The notes beneath the pieces are model-generated. The model was not told the origin of the DNA. It did not search any database and saw only the letters and a program-made list of their open reading frames with translations. From Candidatus Omnitrophota bacterium (GTDB lineage: Bacteria; Omnitrophota; Gorgyraeia; Aquiviventales; Aquiviventaceae), in contig JACPSQ010000122.1 of the NCBI GenBank assembly GCA_016193195.1, positions 1 through 16,737 of the forward strand: DNA of 16,737 bases. Reading direction: 5' to 3'. Positions within the stretch are counted from its first letter, which is position 1. Every line of letters starts with the position of its first letter. This document shows positions 1-7,624 of this stretch, piece after piece. The position numbers and the translations under genes are program-made.

Positions 1-435
1 CTCGCGGGGCTTGGGACCTATGTCGTGCTGGACCTCCTGGTCATTCAGCCAAAGCCGCGGCCCGGCCGGATCCTGGCCATTGGGAACGCCACGACCGCCA
101 GCGAGGTGTCGCCCGCGAAGTCGGCAGACTCCCTCCAACCACTTGCCGACTATCTCGCCTCAGTGACCCAGTACAACCCCTTTACAGGGGCGGCTCAGGG
201 GCAGGCAGCGCCCGTCATCAAGACGACGAAGCGGCGTCTTGAAGAGCTCGCCAGCGGGCTCATGGTGGTCGGCATCGACCGAGGACCAAACCCCGTGGCG
301 CTTATCGAGCACGGCGCCCAGCAACGGACCTATACGGTCAAGGTCGGGGACGAGATCAACGGGATGATCGTCAAGGAGATCAGCTCAGAGGGGGTGGTGG
401 TCAGCTATGAAGGCGAACAGCTCCTCCTTCAGTAG
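1..435 (+). CDS. GspC/PilP-like inner-membrane assembly protein (5' partial)
   Basis: The reading frame is open from the first base, so the true start lies upstream; about 144 C-terminal residues are visible. The first residues (GTYVVLDLLVI) look like the end of a membrane helix, followed by a Pro-rich periplasmic linker. The C-terminal ~60 residues have the GspC homology-region/PilP pattern: a GIDRGPNPVALIE strand pair, then TYTVKVGDEI, then a final GEQLLLQ strand. In type II secretion and type IV pilus systems this domain sits in the periplasm and links the inner-membrane platform to the secretin N-terminal domains. The next gene is a secretin that overlaps this one by 29 bases, which fits that role well. 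The membrane anchor favours GspC over the usual PilP lipoprotein, but the subfamily cannot be decided from a fragment. Confidence 0.75.
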   Translation, partial: LAGLGTYVVLDLLVIQPKPRPGRILAIGNATTASEVSPAKSADSLQPLADYLASVTQYNPFTGAAQGQAAPVIKTTKRRLEELASGLMVVGIDRGPNPVALIEHGAQQRTYTVKVGDEINGMIVKEISSEGVVVSYEGEQLLLQ

Positions 436-2161
436 CCGGGTTCGTTCTCCGATGACAGGGAGGGCCTGGGCGAGGCTCCCGCTCCTCACGCTGCTTGCCC
501 TGGGGGTTGCGGTGTTTGGCCTCAACAGGATGTCAGCGATCGCCCAATCACCGGAATTGGCTCCGCTTCGGCAGCAGTCTGACGCGCAGCTGGCGCCGGC
601 CACGCGGGGCATGGATGAGCGGGTCTCCCTGGATCTGCGCTCAACCGAGGCGACCGATGCCATCAAGTACCTCGCGACGAAAGGGGGGTTGAACATCGCC
701 ATCAGCAAGAATGTGAGCGGCCGGGTGAATCTCTTTTTGACCGACGTGCCCATCCGGGACGTGTTTGACCTCATCCTGCGGAGCAACGAGCTCGCCTATG
801 ACAAACAAGGGGACGTCTACAACGTGATGACCGAGGCCGAGTATCGGACGCTCTACGGCAGGAAATTCTCAGACCTGCGTCAGGTGAAAACCTTCCGGCT
901 CCGGTACGCGATCCCCCAGCAGGCGTTCAACCTCCTCGACACCCTCAAGAGCGAGATCGGCCGGCTGTTGGTCGATGAAGACTCCGGGACGGTCCTGGTG
1001 ATGGATACGCCGGAGAGGCTCAAGGAGATGGAGCAGGCCTTGGCGACCCTGGAGCAAAGCGGCACGATCCGCGCGTTCGACTTGAAGTACGCCAAGGCCA
1101 AGGATGTGGAGGAGCGGCTCAAAGACCAGCTCGAGGTGAACAAGCTCGGGTTTATCAAAGCGGATGAGCGCAGCAACCAGGTCATCATCAAGACGCTGCC
1201 CGATCGCATGAAAGAAGTGGAACGCTTGCTGGAAGCGTTGGATCGGAAAACCCGCGAGGTCTTGATCGATTCCAAGATCGTCAAGGTCAACCTCACCAAG
1301 AACGTGGACACGGGCATCGATTGGACCAGCGTCTTTTCAAATCTGAAGTTCCACGGCATCGACACCACGGGTACCTTTCGGATCGCGACGACCGGCACCC
1401 CGCCCAGCGAAACCCCGGGCGTGACGCGGACGGACCTCCCGACGATCAACCTCCCCTTCCATACCGACAAGGAACGGGGGACAACGGGTGAGTTCAGACC
1501 CGGGCAGCTTCTCCTCGGGACCGTGGCGCGCGACGGCTACGAGCTATTCCGCTACCTCGAGACCCTGGGGGAAACGAAGATTATGTCCAACCCGCGCCTT
1601 CTGGTGACGGAGAATCAGGAGGCCCGGATCCATGTGGGGACCCGCGAGGCCTACGTGACCACGACCTCGACGACGAGCACCTCCGGGACGACGACGGCGG
1701 AAGACGTCGAATTCATCGATGTCGGGATTCAGCTCGTCGTCACCCCGACGACGATCAACACGGACGGCTATGTGGGGATGAAGATCAAGCCCGAAGTCTC
1801 CAGCGTGGTGCGCACCCTGACGACCGCCAACAAGAATCTCATCCCGATTGTGGATACCTCGACGGCGGAGACGTACGTCCTCGTGCAAGACGGGACCTCG
1901 GTCATCATCGGAGGCCTGCGGAAAGACCAGAAGAAATCCGCCAACGACCAAATCCCCTGGCTCGGCCAGATCCCTCTGCTGGGCGAGCTCTTCAGACAGC
2001 GTGACGAGGATGACGAGCTTGCGGAGCTGGTGGTGTTTATCACCCCGCATATTGTCGGGGGAGACGCCTTGGTCACCGGAGATGAAGAGGCATTCGGTGG
2101 GGGGATCAAGCCGTTCCGCGAGTACGGACCCGTCTTGTCCGATCGCCCCACAGCGGAATGA
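407..2161 (+). CDS. Secretin (PilQ/GspD family outer-membrane channel)
   Basis: 584 aa. It forms the multimeric outer-membrane gate of a type IV pilus or type II secretion-like machine. Residues 17-48 are a signal peptide (basic start, LLTLLALGVAVF core, cleavage near AQS). An STN/N0-like domain covers about 71-142 (VSLDLRSTEATDAIKYLA...). Two N1/N2 ring-building domains follow at about 160-216 and 221-277 (VKTFRLRYAIP; IRAFDLKYAKAKDVEE). The secretin barrel spans about 284-552, with MSNPRLLVTENQEA, a Thr/Ser-rich loop (418-430), VIIGGLRKD, the family signature IPWLGQIPLLGELFR (516-530) and ELVVFITPHIV. No AMIN or LysM domains are visible, so it is shorter than typical PilQ. ATG 407 overlaps the upstream gene by 29 bases and has a GGTGG-type site just before it. 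ATG 452 (569 aa) would avoid the overlap but has no visible ribosome site. The product class is certain; PilQ versus GspD is not. Confidence 0.93.
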   Translation: MKANSSSFSSRVRSPMTGRAWARLPLLTLLALGVAVFGLNRMSAIAQSPELAPLRQQSDAQLAPATRGMDERVSLDLRSTEATDAIKYLATKGGLNIAISKNVSGRVNLFLTDVPIRDVFDLILRSNELAYDKQGDVYNVMTEAEYRTLYGRKFSDLRQVKTFRLRYAIPQQAFNLLDTLKSEIGRLLVDEDSGTVLVMDTPERLKEMEQALATLEQSGTIRAFDLKYAKAKDVEERLKDQLEVNKLGFIKADERSNQVIIKTLPDRMKEVERLLEALDRKTREVLIDSKIVKVNLTKNVDTGIDWTSVFSNLKFHGIDTTGTFRIATTGTPPSETPGVTRTDLPTINLPFHTDKERGTTGEFRPGQLLLGTVARDGYELFRYLETLGETKIMSNPRLLVTENQEARIHVGTREAYVTTTSTTSTSGTTTAEDVEFIDVGIQLVVTPTTINTDGYVGMKIKPEVSSVVRTLTTANKNLIPIVDTSTAETYVLVQDGTSVIIGGLRKDQKKSANDQIPWLGQIPLLGELFRQRDEDDELAELVVFITPHIVGGDALVTGDEEAFGGGIKPFREYGPVLSDRPTAE

Positions 2162-2168
2162 GGGAGAG

Positions 2169-3293
2169 ATGGAAGAACTAGGTGCGCCGGGTGAACTCCC
2201 GCCGGGTCAGGAACCGCCAGCCCCGAGTCCTCCTCCGCCTTCACAGCTGACCCCCGAGCCATCAGGCGATGAGCGGAGGGGCCGTCAGCGGCATCGACGG
2301 GCCGTTGGTCTCGCGGTCCTTGGGCTCGGGATCGTCGGGTTGGTCGCCGCTTACACCCACCGCCTTGTGGTGGGTGTCTTGCAGGCGCAGACTCAGCATC
2401 AGGCGCTTGTGCAAGCCAACCGTGAGCTCCAGCACCGCCTGCAGGCGCTCCAGGGCGAGCACGCCAAGCTCCAGGCCTTGCAGCAGACCTTGTCCGCGGA
2501 TCGGGATAACCTGATCGCCCAGGTGAAACTGGCCACGGAAGAGAAGACCCGGGCGACAGCGGAGCTGGAGGCACTCGAGCAGATTGCTAAGAAGGCGACT
2601 GAGGAACACCAGACGCTTTCGGCTCGGTTGCAGTCAGCAGAGCGCGAGCTGGCCACCCTGCGCCCAGACGTCGACCGGTTGGCAAACGAGCGGGATCTGC
2701 TGGCGGAGCAAGTCGGACAGGCACAGAAGCGCTCGAAGGAAAAACAACTGAAAGCCGAGCTCGAGACGCAGCGACAAAAGAACAGCGAATTGGCCAGGGC
2801 AACCCGGGAGGCCCAGCAGCAGATTCGCGACTTTGAGCGCAGGCAACATGAGCTGCAGGCGAAATTCACCAAGCTGCACACCCGCTTCGACACGCTCCAG
2901 GAGAACTACACGGGTCTGCTCTCCGAGAACACCGCGCTCAAACGGCAGGCAAAAAAAACGCCGGCAGACGTCGCCAAGCTGGCCCAGCAGCATGAACGAC
3001 TGATGAAAGAGACGGCCGACATGCACTACAATCTTGGGGTGCTGTTCAGCCGCGACAAGCGGTATACCCAGGCGGAGGCGGAATTCCGCAAGGTGATCGA
3101 ACTCAGGCCGGATGACGCCGATGCGTATTACAATCTTGGGGTCATCTATGCGGAGCATCTGCCGGCTCGAGAGAGGGCGATGGCGCACTTCCGTCGGTAT
3201 CTTCAACTGAATCCACGAGCGCGTGATGCCAGTTGGGTGAAACGGTACATCGCCTCGTGGCAGGCTTGGGAGGCGGAGGAACGCCTGGAGTGA
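2169..3293 (+). CDS. Membrane-anchored coiled-coil protein with C-terminal TPR repeats
   Basis: 374 aa. It has a short Pro-rich cytoplasmic N-terminus (1-~43, PPAPSPPPPS), then a basic stretch (RRGRQRHRR) and one transmembrane helix at about 45-62 (VGLAVLGLGIVGLVAAY). A long Gln/Glu/Lys-rich coiled coil follows at about 65-283. The last ~90 residues hold two TPR units: DMHYNLGVLFSRDKRYTQAEAEF from about 284 and ADAYYNLGVIYAEHLPARERA from about 317. The positive-inside rule places the coiled coil and TPRs in the periplasm. ATG 2169 lies 7 bases after the secretin stop with GGGAGAG immediately upstream, so it is probably co-translated with the secretin. TPR proteins act as pilotins or assembly factors for secretins (PilF/Tgl type), which is an attractive but unproven role. 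Known pilotins are lipoproteins without such a long coiled coil, so I leave it as a family description. Confidence 0.85.
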   Translation: MEELGAPGELPPGQEPPAPSPPPPSQLTPEPSGDERRGRQRHRRAVGLAVLGLGIVGLVAAYTHRLVVGVLQAQTQHQALVQANRELQHRLQALQGEHAKLQALQQTLSADRDNLIAQVKLATEEKTRATAELEALEQIAKKATEEHQTLSARLQSAERELATLRPDVDRLANERDLLAEQVGQAQKRSKEKQLKAELETQRQKNSELARATREAQQQIRDFERRQHELQAKFTKLHTRFDTLQENYTGLLSENTALKRQAKKTPADVAKLAQQHERLMKETADMHYNLGVLFSRDKRYTQAEAEFRKVIELRPDDADAYYNLGVIYAEHLPARERAMAHFRRYLQLNPRARDASWVKRYIASWQAWEAEERLE

Positions 3294-3435
3294 GCGGGGA
3301 GAGGGTTGTGTCAAGGCTCAGGCTGGCGAGCAATCTTCGCGCCCGCTCAAAGACACCTTGCGATTTGGCCAAGGCACGATCACCTCAGACACGCTGAGTC
3401 CGCGCTTCCCCAAGAGGAAGAGAGCCACAGGCCAG

Positions 3436-4437
3436 ATGAATCTGAGGCGCCGTTCCCTCCACCGCCTGTTCCTGATGCTGGGCCTCCTCCCTGTCTCGTC
3501 AATCTTCGCCCAGTCGGCGGATGAGCTCTATGCCTCTGGCGAGGAGACACTGCGCGAGGAGCTGCACAGCCCTCGCCAAGCGCACGCTGAGCTTGAAGCG
3601 GCGAAGCAACGCCTCGCTGAGATCGAGCACGAGCAAGCGAACCTGCGCGAGCAGGTTGCGATTGCCAAGCAGATTCAAGACCGACTGACCGAAGATCTCA
3701 AGGGTCTTCGCACCGTCAAGGAAGAGGCCGATCGATTGAACACGACGCTCCGTGATCGGGAAACAGCGCTCCGCCAGGCTCAAGAGGAAAAGGCCCGTCT
3801 GGACCGTGAGATCGCGTCGCTTCAAGGGCAACTTGAACGGGCGCAGGCGGACGTTCAGCTCAAGGAGCAGCAGGCGGCCATGGACCGCCAAGGGCTTGAG
3901 TTGCGCATGCGGAGCCTGGAGCGCCAGCTCCGGGAAGCGCGCAAGACCGAAGGCATGCTTCGCGAAGAGTTGGATGGGGCCCGGGCTGCTCGGCCCGCCG
4001 ACGCCCCGAACGTCCAGCAGGAGAGTGTGGAGCTCACCAGCCGGTTGGACGAACGAGAGACCATCGCTGCCCCCGCTGCCCCACCGATGATTGCAGAGGC
4101 TCCTGCGGAATCTGAGGAGCCATCCCGCGCCTCGATGCCTGATCGGCTCGAGCGACAGGAGGAGCTCTCCGCCGCAGGCCACCTCGTGAAGGTCCACCAG
4201 GTCAATGAGGAACTTGACTTCCTGGTGCTCTCGGTCACAGGGATTGAGTGGGTCAGGGCAGGCGCTGTGCTCGTCCTGGCCAACGAAGACCATCCGGTCG
4301 CAACGGTCGAACTGGCCGAGCCTGATCGTGAGGGGTTTGCGATCGCCCAGATCACGCACACCATGGACCCTGCCAGGCAGATCCGTAAAGGCGACGTCCT
4401 CTTGGCTCGTCCGCTGCTCAAGCCCGGGGCTGAATAA
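3436..4437 (+). CDS. Secreted coiled-coil protein with small C-terminal beta domain
   Basis: 333 aa from ATG 3436. This start is chosen over an in-frame ATG at 3358 because it begins a clean signal peptide (MNLRRRSLHRLFLMLGLLPV, cleavage near IFA-QS). A purine-rich AGGAAGAGAG stretch lies about 20 bases upstream and the immediate ribosome site is weak. Residues ~40-205 are Glu/Arg/Gln-rich heptads predicted to form a long coiled coil. A low-complexity Ala/Pro/Glu linker follows. The last ~88 residues (from AAGHLVKVHQVNEEL) form a beta-rich module with the pattern 'V..VNEELDFLVLSV....WVRAGAVLVL', seen in envelope proteins of poorly characterised bacteria that carry a coiled coil plus such a barrel-like tail. 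No enzymatic motif is visible. It follows the secretin block in the same direction after a 142-base gap, so a structural periplasmic role is plausible. The function is unknown. Confidence 0.8.
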   Translation: MNLRRRSLHRLFLMLGLLPVSSIFAQSADELYASGEETLREELHSPRQAHAELEAAKQRLAEIEHEQANLREQVAIAKQIQDRLTEDLKGLRTVKEEADRLNTTLRDRETALRQAQEEKARLDREIASLQGQLERAQADVQLKEQQAAMDRQGLELRMRSLERQLREARKTEGMLREELDGARAARPADAPNVQQESVELTSRLDERETIAAPAAPPMIAEAPAESEEPSRASMPDRLERQEELSAAGHLVKVHQVNEELDFLVLSVTGIEWVRAGAVLVLANEDHPVATVELAEPDREGFAIAQITHTMDPARQIRKGDVLLARPLLKPGAE

Positions 4438-4543
4438 AACTCGTTTCAAAACTCAATCCGATTCCGCAGATTCTGTCGTGATTTCGCAGATTGACGTTGG
4501 ATCGGTGAAATCAGTTCGAAATCAGCGTAATCACAAGGTTGGT
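4438..4543 (+). repeat. Intergenic leader with short direct repeats
   Basis: This stretch is visibly poorer in GC than the flanking genes and has none of their codon pattern. It contains two near-identical 12-mers, ATTCCGCAGATT (4461-4472) and ATTTCGCAGATT (4481-4492), on a 20-base period. Two copies of GAAATCAG (4507-4514 and 4518-4525) follow on an 11-base period. The helical-turn spacing could suit a DNA-binding protein, but no known operator is recognised. The first 12-mer resembles the CCGCAAT heptamers at 9093-9120. Confidence 0.35.
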
Positions 4544-6436
4544 TTGGAAATAGGCTCTAAGACGCTACGCTCCCCCAGGGCTTCGTCGAGCCATCGCCGT
4601 CTCAGGCGGATCCTCTGGGTGAGCGTCGTCGTGTTCTTAGGCGGCGCCGTCAGCAGCACCGCCCAAGGCGCGAAGGACCCCGGTCCCTCCCCCCTGAGCC
4701 CCGAGGACCATCCAGGGCCCAGGGTGCGCCTCGTCTCCCCCGCTGACGGCCAATTCATCAGCGGCGTGTGCCGCATCGCGATCGAGGTCGCCTCCAGCCA
4801 CGCGATTGACCTGGTCAACGTCTACCGAGGGGGGAGGCTGTTGGGCAGTGACTTCGAGCCTCCGTATGAGGTGAGCTGGGACACCCGCTCGGAAGCCGAC
4901 GGCCCGCACACCCTGGCGGCCTACGCCATCGGCCAGGACTTCACTGAGGCCAACTCCCCGAAGATTACGGTGATGCTCGACAATACGCCTCCTTGGGTCG
5001 CCTTGATCACCCCGCGTGACAGCGCCAAAGTGGCTGGGGTGGCCACGCTCGAAGCCGACGCAAGCGATGTGATCGGCGTGAACGCCGTGACATTCCTGCT
5101 GGATGGCGATGCGCTCGGTCAGGCGAAGGTACCTCCCTACCGTCTCACCTGGGAGAGCAGCGCCGTTCCGACCGGCAACCACACGCTGCAGGCCCTGGCC
5201 ACCGATCGAGCCGGGAATCACGCCATCTCAGATCCGGTCACCATCTTGGTCGCCAATACGAACACCAGGCCTGCGCTTGAGCCGCCGGGGCCTCAGACCG
5301 TTCCGGAAGGCACGAGGCTCTCCATCAGGCTCAAGGCCACGGATCCAGACGCTCCGCGCGATACCCTCACCTTCCGTGCGCTCCACTTGCCTCCGTGGGC
5401 TTCCTTGAATCCGCAGACCGGCGAGCTGAGCGGGGCCCCGGGGTATCAGGAGGCCTCACCAGGCGACCCCGTCCAGGAGTATCCAGATGTCGAAGTTGAG
5501 GTCTGCGATCCCGAGCCGCTGTGTGACCGCAAGCCAATGGTCATCCACGTCCTCCATGTCAATCGCCCTCCGGTCATGGAGCCGGTGGGAAACCAGGTGG
5601 TCGATGAAGGCAAACCGTTGACCGTTCAGCTTATCGCCAACGATCCTGAGGGCGATCCGCTGGCGTGCAAGGCGCAGCTCCTTCCTCCCTGGTTGACGTT
5701 TGACGTCTCGACATGCGCGGCGCGCGGCGTCCCGACCGACCGCATCACCGTCCTGACGAAGCCGGAAACCGTCTATCCCGGCGTCTTCTTCGAGGTCTGC
5801 GATCCGGAGGGGCTCTGTGCGGGCGAAACCGTCACCATCACGGTCGCCAACGTGGGCGATCAGCCCCCGGTCCTCACGATGCCTGAGCGCCTCGCGGTCG
5901 ATGAGGGGAGACCCATGGCCTTCACGGTCAGCGCGGAAGACCCCGAAGGCCAGCCCGTCACGCTCGCCATGGAACCCGTGCCGGAGGGCGCGACCTTTCG
6001 TGACGACGAGCGTGGCACGGGGACATTCACCTGGACGCCGCGTTTCGATCAGAGCGGAGCCTATGAACCGACGGTGACCGCGGCGGCCGGAGAGACCAAG
6101 GGCCGGCAACCGGTGCGCATCACCGTCCGAGAGGTGAGCCTGGCCATTTCGGGCACCGTTCGGGATATCGGAGGCCGCCCTGTGCCGAAAGCCACGGTGC
6201 ACATCCGCACCTCGAAAGCAACCGTTCAGGAAGCGACTACAGACGGGCAAGGCCGCTATGTGGCGAAGGATCTCCCTGCGGGGATCTACACGGTCAAACC
6301 AACCTACCAGCTCGAGCGGACGTTCTCTCCGACCGCCAGGAAGTTCTCGGGCGTCGCGTTCAGTCCGGCCAGCCACAAGGTCACACTCCGCGATCGCGAT
6401 CAAACCGGCTTCGATTTCATTGCGACGTTTCCCTGA
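4544..6436 (+). CDS. Secreted Ig/cadherin-like multidomain surface protein
   Basis: About 630 aa. No ATG is suitably placed. TTG 4544, with AAGG 7 bases upstream, leaves an intact signal peptide (RRLRRILWVSVVVFLGGAVS, cleavage near AQGA). GTG 4505, GTG 4478 and GTG 4619 are alternatives; 4619 would remove the basic n-region. Two bacterial Ig-like domains (about 60-146 and 150-238) share 'VxLxxPxDGxxxxG', 'PPYxVSWDT' and 'DGPHTLAAYA' motifs. Three putative-Ig/cadherin-like domains (about 242-338, 340-437, 440-530) carry 'VxEGxPLxxxxxAxDPEGD' and 'PPWLTF' motifs. A carboxypeptidase-regulatory-like domain (about 532-628; ISGTVRDIGGRPVPKATVHI, TTDGQGRYVAKDLPAG) ends the chain. All are non-catalytic beta sandwiches typical of cell-surface binding or scaffold proteins. 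Paired Cys in the middle domains (EVCDPEPLCD, EVCDPEGLCA) could form disulfides. The domain calls are firm; the biological role is not known. Confidence 0.83.
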   Translation: MEIGSKTLRSPRASSSHRRLRRILWVSVVVFLGGAVSSTAQGAKDPGPSPLSPEDHPGPRVRLVSPADGQFISGVCRIAIEVASSHAIDLVNVYRGGRLLGSDFEPPYEVSWDTRSEADGPHTLAAYAIGQDFTEANSPKITVMLDNTPPWVALITPRDSAKVAGVATLEADASDVIGVNAVTFLLDGDALGQAKVPPYRLTWESSAVPTGNHTLQALATDRAGNHAISDPVTILVANTNTRPALEPPGPQTVPEGTRLSIRLKATDPDAPRDTLTFRALHLPPWASLNPQTGELSGAPGYQEASPGDPVQEYPDVEVEVCDPEPLCDRKPMVIHVLHVNRPPVMEPVGNQVVDEGKPLTVQLIANDPEGDPLACKAQLLPPWLTFDVSTCAARGVPTDRITVLTKPETVYPGVFFEVCDPEGLCAGETVTITVANVGDQPPVLTMPERLAVDEGRPMAFTVSAEDPEGQPVTLAMEPVPEGATFRDDERGTGTFTWTPRFDQSGAYEPTVTAAAGETKGRQPVRITVREVSLAISGTVRDIGGRPVPKATVHIRTSKATVQEATTDGQGRYVAKDLPAGIYTVKPTYQLERTFSPTARKFSGVAFSPASHKVTLRDRDQTGFDFIATFP

Positions 6437-6444
6437 GTCAGGTA

Positions 6445-6453
6445 TGCTATAAT
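6445..6453 (+). promoter_or_regulatory. Extended -10 sigma-70-type promoter element
   Basis: TGCTATAAT is a perfect extended -10 (TGn plus consensus TATAAT at 6448-6453), directly after the stop of the Ig/cadherin-like gene. No good -35 lies at 17-18 bases, which an extended -10 can tolerate. Initiation about 7 bases downstream would give a leader of roughly 22 bases carrying the ribosome site of the 6482 gene, so that gene can be expressed independently. Confidence 0.6.
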
Positions 6454-6465
6454 GACACATAATAG

Positions 6466-6473
6466 AGGAGGGA
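6466..6473 (+). promoter_or_regulatory. Strong Shine-Dalgarno site fixing the start at 6482
   Basis: AGGAGGGA ends 8 bases before ATG 6482, close to ideal spacing. It rules out the in-frame ATG at 6452, which lies inside the TATAAT box and so cannot be on the transcript from that promoter. Confidence 0.7.
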
Positions 6474-6481
6474 GAGGTCAG

Positions 6482-7171
6482 ATGCGACGACAGAGTGTGA
6501 ACCCTGCCCTGAAGGGCGGGGTGAAGGGGTTGCTCGGTATGGGCTTGGCGTTGATCGTAGGGTGGACCGCGGCCGCCGCGGCGGAGAAGGGCGCGTCGCC
6601 CAAGGCAAAAAAATCGCAGGCGGCGGAGTCCGCATCCGCCTCTCCTGCTGGGTCGGCTCAGGCTGACGCGGCCGCGCGAGAAATCGCCGAGCGTGAAAAA
6701 AAGCTTCGGGATTGGCGGGCCAAGCTCGCCGGCACGCGGTGGGAGCTGGAGCTTGTCCTGTCAGGACAGGGGCAGCCGGCGGTTGTCCAGTCCGACGTCC
6801 TGATGTTTGGCCAGCGCTCCGTTGGAACGGAGGGACTGCTCAAGGCAGGCTACCTCGACTCCAACAACTACGCCCTCTATTCCCCGACTGAGGAGTCGGT
6901 CGCCTGGGAGGCCATGCAGCTCAAGGACGGGCAGGATGAGCAGGACATGGTCATCTGGCGGGGCGAGATCATCGGGGACGCGATGCAGGGCACGGTGACG
7001 AAGCAGCGTCCAGACAAGAAGAAGGAGCTGGTGACGGAGCACCTGTCGTTCACCGGCCGCCTGGTGAAACCCGTCCCAGAAGCGGCTCCGCCGGCTGCCG
7101 GGGAAGGCGTTGCGGTTGAAGCCTCCAGCGCACCGGCGGAATCGCCACCGGCCGAGGCTGGCCAGCCTTGA
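6482..7171 (+). CDS. Secreted protein with unrecognised 'domain X' (shared with the RAYT fusion)
   Basis: 229 aa. It has a signal peptide (MRRQSVNPALKGG... then GLLGMGLALIVGW, cleavage near AAAAA-EK), an Ala/Ser/Lys-rich linker to about 65, and a short charged helix. A compact domain follows at about 82-196, and the tail is Pro/Ala/Glu-rich and disordered. The domain begins LAGTRWELEL, continues through SNNYALYSPTEESVAWEAMQ and DMVIWRGEIIGDAMQGTVTK, and closes with LSFTGRLVKP. The same order of motifs (LEGTEWGIQL, SPYKVM, LVWETIQ, MITWQGELRGTTMQGVVT, FTFVGIAR) forms the C-terminus of the 7708-8961 protein. The alternating beta pattern with conserved Trp and Gly suggests a small lipocalin-like barrel or sandwich, but I do not recognise a named family. 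No catalytic residues are evident. Expression is probably from the extended -10 promoter just upstream. Confidence 0.82.
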   Translation: MRRQSVNPALKGGVKGLLGMGLALIVGWTAAAAAEKGASPKAKKSQAAESASASPAGSAQADAAAREIAEREKKLRDWRAKLAGTRWELELVLSGQGQPAVVQSDVLMFGQRSVGTEGLLKAGYLDSNNYALYSPTEESVAWEAMQLKDGQDEQDMVIWRGEIIGDAMQGTVTKQRPDKKKELVTEHLSFTGRLVKPVPEAAPPAAGEGVAVEASSAPAESPPAEAGQP

Positions 7172-7251
7172 CGCGCTCCACATCAATCTCGCTCCACGCA
7201 ACTGTTTCTCCAGTGCCGTTCAAACGATACAATATTTTTTTGCAGGGCTTC

Positions 7252-7281
7252 TTGACAAATCCGGCGTTCGTCAGGTAAGGT
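7252..7281 (+). promoter_or_regulatory. Probable sigma-70 promoter for the riboswitch transcript
   Basis: A perfect TTGACA (7252-7257) is followed after 18 bases by a poor -10, TAAGGT (7276-7281). It lies 45 bases ahead of the conserved riboswitch core, a usual distance. The weak -10 keeps confidence moderate. Confidence 0.4.
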
Positions 7282-7317
7282 TGAACCAAGATTGATCGCT
7301 CCCTGACAAGCAGCAAG

Positions 7318-7410
7318 ACTGAGAAGGGCAAACTACTCGAAAGGGTAGGACGCAAAGCTACAGGGCCCTCGTAAGACCGACGGTCTTAAAGGGTAGCCAG
7401 TTACCAGCGA
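7318..7410 (+). promoter_or_regulatory. Cyclic di-GMP-I (GEMM) riboswitch aptamer
   Basis: The conserved GEMM core is intact and in order. GGGCAAAC (7326-7333) is followed by a P2 hairpin CTACTC-GAAA-GGGTAG with a GNRA tetraloop (7333-7348), then GGACGCAAAGC (7348-7358). The variable arm contains a perfect AAGACC-GAC-GGTCTT hairpin (7373-7387), and the 3' conserved segment is GGGTAGCCAGTTACC (7391-7405). These match the tetraloop, tetraloop-receptor and ligand-pocket elements of the Vibrio Vc2 aptamer. By alignment to Vc2, the position that discriminates c-di-GMP (G) from cyclic AMP-GMP (A) is G at 7327, so c-di-GMP is the predicted ligand (inference). A terminator hairpin starts 8 bases after the motif, the usual expression platform. 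The next gene encodes the transposase-TM fusion. Confidence 0.93.
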
Positions 7411-7417
7411 CATAGAC

Positions 7418-7456
7418 ACGCGTCCTTCATCTTTTCGAAGGACGCGTTGTGTTTTC
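7418..7456 (+). terminator. Rho-independent terminator: riboswitch expression platform
   Basis: A perfect 11-bp stem ACGCGTCCTTC / GAAGGACGCGT (7418-7428 with 7437-7447) has an 8-base loop and a T-rich tail (TGTGTTTT). Immediately 3' of the aptamer, it is the expected off/on device. Whether ligand binding favours or prevents it cannot be read with certainty. Confidence 0.8.
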
Positions 7457-7511
7457 GATGAACCGAGACGAGATGATCAATTCAATAGTAGCCGTGTATG
7501 GAAGAGGTGAT

Positions 7512-7550
7512 TCCGGCAGTGCCAGTGATGGCACCAGCCGGAGTTTTTTT
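7512..7550 (+). terminator. Second strong intrinsic terminator
   Basis: The outer stem is TCCGGC/GCCGGA (7512-7517 with 7537-7542). The inner stem is TGCCA/TGGCA (7520-7524 with 7529-7533) around a GTGA tetraloop, and seven T follow (7544-7550). It is stronger than the first terminator and lies 65 bases beyond it, still upstream of the transposase-like gene. Any transcript from the riboswitch promoter must pass both. Confidence 0.85.
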
Positions 7551-7564
7551 ATGCCAACCCACGA

Positions 7565-7596
7565 GTGCCAGGCACATGAGGTCGCGTTCCTGGCAC
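7565..7596. repeat. REP-like inverted repeat 1
   Basis: GTGCCAGG (7565-7572) pairs perfectly with CCTGGCAC (7589-7596) across 16 bases. The core is the same as in the larger palindrome about 30 bases downstream. Confidence 0.55.
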
Positions 7597-7624
7597 GGCA
7601 AGCGCCAAGGCGCCCCAGTGGCTT

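Noticed and set aside
3294..3435. A promoter or small gene in the gap after the TPR protein
   Set aside because: No -10/-35 pair or ribosome site stands out. The in-frame ATG at 3358 merely extends the next protein with residues that spoil its signal peptide.
7228..7241. TACAAT as a -10 box, or the following T run as a terminator of the 6482 gene
   Set aside because: No matching -35 at the right distance, and only a 4-bp CGTT/AACG hairpin precedes the T run, too weak for a terminator.
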